64,000 nt of DNA from Ceratodon purpureus (Eukaryota > Streptophyta > Bryopsida > Pseudoditrichales > Ditrichaceae): the NCBI GenBank assembly GCA_014871385.1, contig CM026426.1:108336565-108400564 (forward strand). Direction: 5' to 3'. The notes under the pieces were generated by a model. That model had not been told where the DNA came from. It searched no databases and saw only the letters and a program-made list of their open reading frames with translations. The position numbers were made by a program, and so were the translations under genes. Of this stretch, positions 43,301 through 52,151 are shown in pieces; position 1 is the stretch's first letter, and the number at the start of each line of letters is the position of its first letter.

Positions 43301-46300
43301 CACCTCTCGGATCGGAGGGGTGCCTCGGCAAAGCTAGTGTAGGATGGTTTTTTTGGTTCTGTGGCTTGTGCTATTGCTGGAGGTTGTGTTTGTATTATAA
43401 TCTGTTTGGTTTATTGAAATGCGTTTGGTGTCTTTGGCTCGTGATTAAGGTGCATGTGCATGCTGCCTGCTCGAGGTAGGCAGTGAGAGTTCTGTTGTTT
43501 TGTATATAAGCACTCCTTACGGGACAGCCAGTGCTGGAGCTTCACGGCAATTTTTTTTGTTTTTGCGATTTGTCTTCCAGAATCTCCTACTCAGCTTCGA
43601 GCTGATGCATCATGCTTCCACGAGTGGTATGATGCAGGTGTCTTGATCGAGCTGTGGATTTCGACAATTCTTGTTTTTTGATCTGTGGATAAACACTTTA
43701 GATGTAAACGCTCCTCTGATGATACTCATGTTAGACTCGGGTGATACTTGTGCAAAGGTCAGCCAAAGTCATTCCGTTGTAATCCTGTCTGCTTGTTGTG
43801 AGGAGCCAGTGGCTTGAAGTAGTAAATATATTGTGAGCTAGCGTTGAGGAATTGAAAGGAGAGTGTTACTTGATGTGAAGTTGGCAGACTTGTGTGAATC
43901 CTTGCGATTGGTTTCACGTTAACATAGTGTTTCATTATGACTAGCAACTTCGCAATATGATTTGATCGACAAACCTGGTGAAAATCAACCTGGTGCTCTT
44001 TCGAGCAGCAGAGTCAGAATTCAATGAACTAAGTTAGCGTAGAATGTCGATGAAGCAGATGCTGGAACTCAAATTGTAACTTTTTTCTATGCTGAATTCT
44101 CTGAAGTTCCTGCAAGCCCAAGTTGGTATGGTTGTATCAATTGTTTTTTGAGCTGGCCGTAGTAGCCTGGTGCTGCATGCTGCCTCCGTCAGAGCTTGGT
44201 GGCATCCAGGAGGAATATTCAATCCTCGGATCCGAGAGCAGGATCTTGGGGAGATTCTCTTTTAGATTCCAATTCAGAATTTCCAAGTGCCGAGGTCACC
44301 CCCGGTCCACCTCTCGGATCCGAGGGGTGCCTCAGCTGAGCCTTTTTGTTTCTTTTTTTTTCCGTTGTTGTGCTTTAACAAATGCTGGAGCTCGTTTTTT
44401 CTTGAATGCTGTATCAGACTTCGAGCTCGGTGTGAGCTATATAGTAGCTTGGTGCTGCATGTTGCCTGCTCAATGCAAGCAGCGGATGTGTAATTTATTT
44501 AAGGCCATGTGTTTGGCCGAGCTTCACGTGAAGCAAGAGTTCCTACGTATGCTCTAAGCTTTTGGTTATTGTTAACTTCTTCAGTGTTATTTAGCATGAG
44601 AGATATGAATATCAATGAAAGTGTTTAGTTATAGGTATTGTTAAAGTATCCCTTCATGTTTAATTTAATGCATGTATCTATTTGTAAATGAATTTCTTTG
44701 AATAAATTGCGTAATTAACCAATCTAAATGAATCTGATATAAGTGTATTTGTAATCTTATTTGCAGATCATTCGCCACTTTGACATTTTTCAAAAAAATG
44801 CAGAAATGACCCTTGAGAAATTGCAGCTCATTGCCTCCGCTAGGGTGAGTGCCAAGCATAAGGAGAGGTGGTTGAGGTGGTGGAACATGAGCAAGGAGAG
44901 TTGGCAGGAGTACAACTTTCCTCCACAACTGGCTTCTGATTTAGCTCTCCGGCCTTGGGTGGATCAAGCTGCTTTCCGGGCTGGGGTAAGTATTCATTTC
45001 TTAAGCTCTTGCAATTCTTTATAATTTTGTTGCCTTTCACAGTTTATCATATGCCTTCTTCATAAATAAAGTCATGACTTGGTTTTGAGTTCTGCAATTG
45101 ATTGGTTTTTCAGTTGGAGGAGGAGGCAGTCATTCGTTATGACAAGATTGTAGAGGAGGACATGATAGTTTTGAGGACAGAGGATTTGCCTAATCCTGTA
45201 GATGATATTGGCTCATGGATTGAGTCTCATTCCTTGACCTTGTGGGGGAAAGCATTTAAGAGTTTTTTTCCTAAGGCTGGCACTTACACAAAGAAAGAGC
45301 CTTTTCTCAACCAGGCTGGTGCTGAGAATGCTATGAAGCGGGCTATCTTGAGGTATTTCTGGAGGGAGTTGGTTGTTAAGGGTGCCATTGACAAGAAGGA
45401 TATTCCTCATCGTTTTAAGAAGTGGGTGGATGTGTCTAGCAGTGAATGCATTTTTACAGAGTATCAGAGGAGGCATTTTGGAGCTCCTCATCTCCTTCAG
45501 TGTCCTTGGTACCTTGAGCTCAAGGAGAATGATAGTTGCCCCGGGGAGGAGAGAGGTCTTGAAGCAAGTTGTGAGAATTTAATAAAGCAGCTTGTGGATG
45601 AAGGCATGGTGGATTTGGAGGAGAATATCTCCCAGGTTGGTGATGATGCAGGCCTTTCTGAGAAACAGAAGAAGAAGGTGGCTGAGAGGAAGGCTAAGGA
45701 AGCGGCAAAGATGACGGAGAAGGAGGACAAGAAGAAAGAGAAGGAGCAGGAAGTCAAGCTGAAGAAGGAAGTGGCAGCAAGGAACAAAGAGTTGGCCAAG
45801 TTAGTTTTGAAGGAAGGGCCGGAGAAGTTGATGTCTCATGTTGGCATTTCTCCTTCAGGCAGTAGCATGCAGGCTGCCATAGTTCCTGTAGCTCCTCAGG
45901 TGCCTCTTTTTTCTACCCCCATGCCTTCTCAGACTATCTACACCATTCCATGCTCGCAGTTGGATGAGGTAGACACTAGTGTTGAGATCATCAATGATTG
46001 CCCTATGGGCATTTTGGATTTGTTTACTTCTTTATCGGAGGAGGATGAGCCTGAGATTTGGAGCAAGATCAAGCATTGGATCAAGGGGAATCTCGGTACC
46101 AAGGCTAGGAATTTCGGAGGTGAAGAGGCTGAGGCTGCTGTGGACCTCATCATATTTGATGTTCCAGAGGATTTGCGAGTTCCAGGTTTAGGGCAGGATG
46201 GTGAGATTCCTTACTGGAACAAGCACCCCAAGATTTCAGCAGGGAAGAAAATGGAGTCTCCATGGATTAAGGCCCATTTTAAGTTTGCTATGCAGTTTCT

Positions 46301-47431
46301 ACAGGATGATGGAGCTTTGATTGTATTTTACCCTGATTCAAAGTTCATTTCGAATGAGCTTATTTCCTGGGCAGAGTGGGCTAACTTCCAGGAGGAGTGC
46401 AAGTGGTTTGCAATCAATGGCCTTCCCTTGACTATTCCAGATCGTTATCCACGCCAGCACAAGACTTTTATGGTGAAGTGCTTCATCAAAATGGAGAATG
46501 TGGAGGAGGATGTCCCAAGGTCTAAGTTCCAGTTTCATGATAGGGCTGAGCTTGGTGCCCAAGGCATCAAGCTCTCCTCTGATGGACATTGCACTAATTT
46601 GATTACTGCAGATTCTCTCACAATCAATTCAGAGACTGGTGAGCCATTTAGAGGAGCACGGGAGAAGACTTCTAACCTCTTGCAAGCTCTAATTGATTTG
46701 TGCACGGTTGAGAATGACATTGTCATGGATCTCACAGCTTCTACAGGTATTAATTTGTTTTTTTTTTTTTTTTGTTTAAAAGTATTTTGTATTTCATTTT
46801 ATAATTTTTACTTATGTCTTGGAGCTCTAATTTCTGTGCAGGTGCTTCTATTCGAGCATCGAAGAGTCTCCGGCGTCATGTCATAGGCTTTGAGTGTGAC
46901 ACCACCTTGTACAATCAGGTGTTGTTTCCTCTTCTTCCAAGCACGGAGGAGGTTGAGTCTACTCCAATTCCTGTGCCTTCACCGAAGAAGAAACGTCTGG
47001 TTGAGTCAGATGATGAGCCTGAGAGGAAGACTGCCCCCAAGCGTTCATGTAAGTAAGTCTCTACATTCGTTTGACATTTGTTTATTTTTTTAAAAAGTTT
47101 TGATCAACCTTTATTAAACTGTGAAATTGTCATGTGCAGTCGGAAGAAAGCGTTGAAGAATGACATTGGTGGCTTTATTATCTCGCGCCATCTTAGCAAG
47201 ATAAGGAGTCCAGTTAGACCTTTAGAGCTTCCACATTATGCAGAGATGCAGGCTCAAGCTTATTTAGCTGCTCCTTCTCCATCTATTTCATCTGTCAGAG
47301 ATAGCATTTGTCGTGATGCTGAGATTTATTTTGACATAGCTGTAGAAGTTGCCAGAGTGGAATTATCTAGTGATAGCGATTCTTATCATGGTTGGATTGG
47401 TACTTGTAGCGATGACGAGATGTCTACTTGA
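37328..47431 (+). CDS. Eleven-exon gene: ParB-like domain joined to an N4/N6-type DNA methyltransferase-like domain
   Basis: Exons, all with GT-AG borders: 37328-37552, 37921-38025, 38185-38310, 39208-39330, 39536-40117, 40700-40901, 40987-41196, 44767-44985, 45114-46746, 46842-47052 and 47140-47431; phases match throughout except inside exon 5. The predicted protein is about 1,310 residues. Order: a basic, NLS-like N-terminus (RGRGRRRGSGFRKAK); short symmetric exons; a ParB-like domain (exon 5, FYVWDGNHRHIG); helical exons 6-8; a Lys/Glu coiled coil (about 45650-45800); a methyltransferase-like domain (exons 9-10); and an acidic, Ser-rich tail. Inside exon 5 the frame shifts by +1 after GNHRHI (about 39995-40020), which is a mutation, a sequence error or a missed splice. 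It is divergent from the MULE gene. The role is unknown: DNA modification or a recruited, inactive DNA-binding protein are both possible. Confidence 0.7.
39536..40117 (+). other. Exon 5: ParB/sulfiredoxin-fold-like domain
   Basis: The exon reads ...IEIDVPLCRMIPMKDVREPL, a typical ParB entry strand and loop, then a helical insert, then KYFYVWDGNHR at about 39959-39991. GNHR takes the place of the GxxR phosphate-binding motif of ParB-type domains. After a +1 frame change the continuing text VAVRSVIINVTP and LLHAMTDWNK closes the domain and leads to a phase-2 donor (AATAA|GTACGT). Bacterial ParB domains bind CTP and DNA or act as nucleases; which activity, if any, persists here is unknown. Confidence 0.6.
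40440..44490. repeat. Cluster of palindromic repeats with CTCGGATCCGAG cores
   Basis: Cores lie at 40471, 41365, 41587 (one mismatch), 41682, 41917, 42007, 43218, 43306 (one mismatch), 44225 and 44313. Two types alternate: type I is flanked by GAATATTCAC- or GAGAGGTGAATC-like arms; type II is flanked by GCCGAGGACACCCCTGGTCC and GGGGTGCC. Four I-II pairs have spacings of 88-95 bp. Other small palindromes accompany them (CTCCAGCAATTGCTGGAG near 41741, TGCCTGCTTGGGGCAGGCA near 41517). Most are in the 3.57-kb intron 41197-44766, and 40471 is in the preceding intron. ORFs crossing them are by-products. Confidence 0.8.
45114..47052 (+). other. Exons 9-10: beta-class N4/N6 DNA methyltransferase-like domain
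   Basis: The order of motifs matches beta-class amino-methyltransferases. The motif IV position is DLIIFDVPEDL (46143-46175; usual form DPPY or SPPW). It is followed by WIKAHFKFAMQFLQDDGALI (motif V and VI region), then TSNLLQALIDLC (motif X), VMDLTASTGAS (motif I, usual DPFxGxG, split by the intron 46747-46841) and HVIGFECD (motif II). Both signature motifs deviate (DVPE for DPPY, LTASTG for FAGSG), so the fold is likely but catalysis is doubtful. The intron inside motif I joins in frame (ACAG|GTGCT). Confidence 0.6.
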
Positions 47432-47980
47432 TCATTGCATATTTACTCTATATTGTTATGTTTTCCCTACTTATATATCATATGATAGCTTTGGCTTTGG
47501 ATTTTATATTTTGCCTTAACCTCACTTTACTCTACTTCTGTGTGAATTTCTCTACCAGTCATATATTTTAAATTGACTTTATACATGATTAAATTATAAA
47601 GATGGTACTAATATTTTTAGAAGTTGAACTTTCCTTGGTTACCGCTTGAAGGCATCACAATAAAATGTGGTTTTCTTAAAACCTTTCTCATGTAATTTTC
47701 CCTTCCCTATTATGCAAATACCCATAGTAATTACTTGGGGTACTTGGGCACCACTAGTAATTACTTGGGGTCTCCTACGAACACAAATCCCAAGTCGGTT
47801 TTAGGAGTAATTAACTATCAGTTAATTAATTCTTCACCTTTAAATCAGTCATCCAACACTTGGATGAATAATTATTCATCCCCAAAAACTAGAAGCCACG
47901 TTCATCTGCAATAGCCGTTGTGTATATCCGTTCTTCACCTAATTTTGTTTTACTTTTCTTTTATCTGTCTTTTTTCTCTC
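47432..47980. other. 3' flank of the ParB/methyltransferase-like gene
   Basis: AT-rich, with a short direct duplicate (AGTAATTACTTGGGGT at about 47727 and 47757). It probably contains the 3' UTR and polyadenylation region; no single signal stands out. Confidence 0.3.
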
Positions 47981-48245
47981 GTATATGTATTCATTCATTT
48001 TTTTTGTTTATCTTTTTTTGTTAATTCCTTTTTATGTTAAATTATCTTTTATTTTATTTATTTATTCGTTGTTTTCTTCTTTCGTTGTTTTATTTATTTT
48101 TCTTTCTTTTCTTCCTATTTTCCTTCATTTTTTAATTCATTTTTCTCTATATTCCTTTTCATTATTTATTTTTAATCTTTTTCTTTCTTTCATTTATTTA
48201 TTTTTTTTTCTTTTTTTTTCTTTTTTTTTTTAATTTTTTTTCCTC
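47981..48245. repeat. T-rich low-complexity tract
   Basis: The plus strand is nearly pure pyrimidine (TTTTTTCTTTT, TTCATTTATTTATTT). It mirrors the purine-rich repeat of the left inverted block in composition. ORFs here encode only Phe/Leu/Ser text and are not genes. Confidence 0.6.
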
Positions 48246-48299
48246 TTGGTCTTCATGGCGTGGAATTGATAGGATATATGAAAAAATAATCACAATTTA

Positions 48300-48925
48300 T
48301 ACGGGTATGAATTGGGTGTAAATTTCTACATATATCAATTTAGAAGCCATTCTTTTGGGAATGTACCCTAAAACACCTTCCACGGTCATAGGTCCCATAT
48401 ATGCCATGTCATACAAAATCATTTCAAAATATCAAATAAATAGTCAAAAAATTGAAAATTTAGTGCTCACCGCTCACTGCTCACCGCTCACCGCTCACAA
48501 GATAGCATTCGTGAACGCGAAGATAGAGGAAATGTACACTAAATGCTCTAGTTTAAACAAAATAAAACTAACTCCAAAATCTTCTACTGATCTAATTATC
48601 TATGCCTTTTACTACTATTTTTATTCCAATATCATATTACAAAAATGTTCTCATCACTCATCGATCTCCATCACATCGCGTACTGAGCAATTGAGCTCCT
48701 TGGTCTAGCAACAATTATTTGTGCATAAAATTGCAATGAACAACTTCTTGGTGGAAGTCCGGTGCGTGCTATTAAACAAGTGCGGACGAGCGCGTATACT
48801 CCGGAGCGAGCATACGAGTGAGTGCAAAGAAAGAAGTAGCACCGAAATGAAATGAACAACTTGTAGGAAGTTTGGCGCGAGCTATCGGGCGACCGCGGAC
48901 GAGCGCGAGCATACAGCCAAATGTG

Positions 48926-48960
<35 letters not shown>

Positions 48961-49640
48961 TTGCATGGTTTCTTTGTGCGCGTTTGCTGATATGCTTGCG
49001 CCCGTCTGCGCGTGCTCGAGTGCTTGCGCTCAATGGAGGAAGTAGCACCAAAATGAAATGAACAACAAACTTGGTGAAAGTCCGACGCGAGCTATCAAGG
49101 GAGCGCGGACGGGCACGAGCATCCGGGCGAGTGCAAAAAAATAAAAATAAAAATAAAATACAAAAAACAAAAAATAAAATTCTTTTTTAAAAAACTTTTT
49201 CCTGGTTTCTTTGTGTGCGTTTGCTGATATGCGAGCGCCCGTCTACGCGGGCCCGAGTGCTCGCGCTCAATGGAGGAAGTAGCACTAAAATGAAATGAAC
49301 AACAACTTGGTGGAAGTCCGGCGCGCGCTATCGGGCGAGTGTGGACGGGCGCGAGCATACGGGCGCAAGCATACGGGCGAGTGCAAAAAAAAGAAAAAAA
49401 AAAAAGAAAAAAAAAAAAAAAAAATTGTTTTTTTTTTGCACTCGCCTGTTTGCCCGCGCTTGAGTGGACACTCGCGAGCGCTCGTGCGCGCGAAAGTCAG
49501 CGCTAGGTGAATTCGTTTTACCCTTACCATGAGTCAACTGGTCAACGCCCTTATCGGACGGACATTTGGGTGTGCCTTGTCACCATGACGGACTAACAGA
49601 CTAATAGATGGTCGCTCTGTTATAACAACCATGGAGAGAT
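48300..49640. repeat. Right inverted block, probable right end of the Mutator-like element
   Basis: The reverse complement of 48444-48502 matches 32432-32490 with one mismatch (GCTATCTTGTGAGC, the GAGCGGTGAGC array and ACTAAATTTTCAATTTTTT). Further inward, GGACCTATGACCGTGGAA (reverse strand, ~48380-48397) matches GACCCTATAACCGTGGAA at ~32600-32617. Outward, ACTAAAATGAAATGAACAA and GGGCGCGAGCATACGGGCG text corresponds to the left block in inverse order. The module order is not perfectly colinear, because the purine tract lies on the other side of the GTGAGC array, so rearrangement or decay has occurred. Confidence 0.55.
48727..49440. repeat. Tandem repeat, ~225-bp GC-rich unit with A tracts
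   Basis: Three full units and one partial unit. Each contains AAATGAAATGAACAACAACT, GGTGGAAGTCCGGCGCG, GGACGGGCGCGAGCATACGG, then a poly-A tract (a run of about 33 A at 48926-48958), TTTCTTTGTGTGCGTTTGC and GAGTGCTTGCGCTCAATGGA. It forms the outer part of the right inverted block. ORFs across it are repeat artefacts. Confidence 0.75.
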
Positions 49641-50784
49641 GTGCCTTGATCTCCTTTTTTTTGCGTGGTATTCCTGATTACTTTGATTGTAGCCTAAGTT
49701 GTTACCTTGCTCTGCAATCCGTCCCTTCTTTCACCTCTGACTCATATCTCCTCATCTCCTTTTCACCTCTAGGAAGTGCTTCTCTAACTTTTTATTTTTT
49801 ATTTTTAAATAGAGCAGGTTAGGTCTAGAGTTAAATTGTCTTAGTCGTAGGACGCCACATTTTTTTTCTTTCGGAGTTCTGTGAATTCCTCTTCTTGTTG
49901 ATCGGGTACTTCTGTAAACGGTGCATCGTAATGACAATCTGAAGAGCGAAATTAGTGTGTGATATAATTAATGCTGTTAGTGTTTGCTATTCCGCCGTTG
50001 TTTCTAGTTGCTATGGTCATAATTTGTTGCAGTTGTCCAACTTAATTCGCATCTGTCTCCATTTCTGAGGCTCGCAGCATTCTTAATTGATCTCAACTGG
50101 AAGTTGGAAGTCTCGGACCTGGCCGGAAGACATTGTCTGCCTACAGACGATCCCATTTGATGCAAGAACCGAGATGCAAAGATCCTAGACCGTGAGGAAA
50201 TTCTGTATATTAGGAACGGCCTAACCTCAATCAAGTGACCATGCAATATTTGCATGGGCAAATTGCACAGCAAGAGGAAACAAAATCTGGTTAGGATTCA
50301 CCATAACGAGGTCGGAAGATATCCTTATCTGTGCGGGTGTACAAAGGTGAGTTACAGCATCACAAAGTTCTTTGTTTTTCATTTTAGATATATTGTGTCC
50401 AAGTCTTTTTCAATGCCTGGCAGGTGATCAGCGAGTTCTCTTTGTCTCTTACTATTGTAGATGATTCTATCTGCATGGGTGGAATGGGGTAGAAGACTCG
50501 TTAGATGACGAGTGGGATGTGGCTATCATTGCTGACTTCGGGGTAGGGGGACGGGGAAGACTGTAGTCGGCAGCTGAACAAATGGACGCGGGTCTGGATA
50601 CAGCTGGAATTGTTCACTTTGCACTGAACCACTACGACCATTTAACAGCAGCGAATGATGGGACCGACGCTGCCGATGAGCCACCGGCTTTCGAATGTGC
50701 CAACCGAGCGCAGAGTCCCGTCCCCGAGCATGCTGTTGTAGATCTACCAGGCGGAGGTCATCTCCAACCGGACCCCCCCGGAAC
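49641..50784. other. Non-coding stretch left of the CACTA fragment
   Basis: Short ORFs only. Some decayed CACTA N-terminal sequence may extend leftward (WNGVEDSLDDEWDV-like text at about 50480), but it could not be anchored. Confidence 0.3.
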
Positions 50785-51383
50785 CTATGCCGCCAATTAA
50801 CATTGACGGTGCAGATGGCCGCAAAGAGAATGATGACAAAATGGAGGAAGATCCACCTGCAGAGGTCATTGGCCAAGGCGAGGTAGACGACAATCTGAAC
50901 GTCGTCAATGACGAGCTCTAGTCAGACTTAACCCCAGAAGAAGCCCTCTTGGAAGATAGTGCATGCACTCTCCTCTTTGCTGGCGCCTCCTTGTCCTGCC
51001 TAGGCGCAACATTTAGTCTCCTCAACCTCTGCAGGACACATGGTACTTCCAATGCCTTCATCATCGACCTCTTCAATATATTAGCATGCAGCATTCTACC
51101 ACAAATCAACACAATGCTGCGATCAGAATATGTAGCATCGTAGAAGTTGAAGATGATGGGATTGGCGTACAATGCTATCCACTGTTGTCCAAACAATTGT
51201 ATGCTTTTTAGAGGAGAAGCCGACAAGGACTTGGAACAGTGCAGGATATGTGATGCACCACGGTACAAGAAATTCGGAGAGTCCAATGTGCCTATGAAAG
51301 TTCTACGCCATTTCCCTCTCATCCCTCGACTTCAAAGGATGTATCAAACACCAGTCCACGCCGCACTACAGACCTACCACTAG
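50785..51383 (+). pseudogene. CACTA (En/Spm) transposase fragment, Transposase_21 region
   Basis: One frame, with TAG stops at about 50919-50921 and 51140-51142, reads through motifs typical of CACTA TNP2-type transposases: LFAGASLSCLGATFSLLNLC, CRTHGTSNAFIIDL, YNAIHCCPNNCMLFRGEADK, CRICDAPRYKKFG and PMKVLRHFPLIPRLQRMYQT. The Cys pairs form the family's zinc-binding segment. The catalytic core that should follow is absent; the frame ends at 51383. This is a short, dead fragment of an element whose relatives cut and paste CACTA transposons. Confidence 0.85.
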
Positions 51384-51740
51384 ATAAGTCGGAGCACGCA
51401 TGAACTACAGAGAGAACATTAGAGAAAATTTTGGGTGGAGGAGTGTCCATTACTTTTGGCTTGGAAATGCAATTAAACTTTTCCGAAAATCAAAGAAATT
51501 GGCCAGTTTGAGTACTTGCAGCAAGTTGCCATCAAATCCATCGACCAATCAAAATGTGGAGCCATGGGGAAGTTGGCAATGTGTGGGAAAGTAGTGGGCC
51601 TTGTTGGCAGCATTTGGGTTGTCCCGCATGTACTGCGTTGGTAACAGTAATGAGAACCTGGGATAAAATAAAATATCAAACCAAATATATTATGTATTTA
51701 ACCTTGATACATCGTTTTTGGGAAAATGTACATCAAATTA
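51384..51740. other. Non-coding stretch
   Basis: Sits between the CACTA fragment and the tandem hairpin units. No gene or repeat was recognised. Confidence 0.3.
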
Positions 51741-51950
51741 AACTGGGATTAGTTTATGTTGGCACCGCGTGGCCATGCGGAGCCATGAGTGTACTATATA
51801 CAGTACATGTGGTGCCAACATGTGCGTGGGTGTTGCCACCAACATTAATCTGGGATCATTTATGTTGGCACCATGTGGTCATGTGGAGACATGAGTGTAT
51901 TATATATGGTACACATGGTGCCAACACGTGTGTGTGTGTTGCCACCAACA
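51741..51950. repeat. Two tandem ~106-bp units with internal inverted repeats
   Basis: Unit 1 begins near 51741 and unit 2 near 51846; TATGTTGGCACC occurs at 51755 and 51861. In each unit TGTTGGCACC pairs with GGTGCCAACA (51758-51767 with 51811-51820), so each can form a hairpin. Each ends with TGTTGCCACCAACA. TGTTGCCACC also occurs at about 61260 and 61293, beyond the far end of the convergent gene pair. This suggests subterminal repeats of the copy A element. Confidence 0.55.
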
Positions 51951-52151
51951 GAATGGCCGAGAGATGTGGACAGGTCGAGGTACTGTTGTGGACATGTAAA
52001 CATTTCCTGCCATTGGGGACAAAACCAATGAAAATGTTTCCCGACAAATCCCAGCCATGTCCAGACTTTGTTCTACAAATAGAACTCTTTCCTGCCCTAA
52101 ACAGGGTTCTTGCCAGGTGGCCACTTGATTGTCTCAGTTTTGTTGTTAGAG

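Noticed and set aside
41656..44557. Plus-strand ORFs reading PLVHPSDPRGA or PPVHLSDPRGA
   Set aside because: They are translations of the CTCGGATCCGAG palindromic repeats inside a long intron.
48671..49530. ORFs with Phe runs and Arg/Ala-rich text on both strands
   Set aside because: They lie entirely in the ~225-bp tandem repeat with A/T tracts.
50526..50876. 116-codon minus-strand ORF
   Set aside because: It overlaps the left part of the CACTA remnant in antisense and has no recognisable domain.
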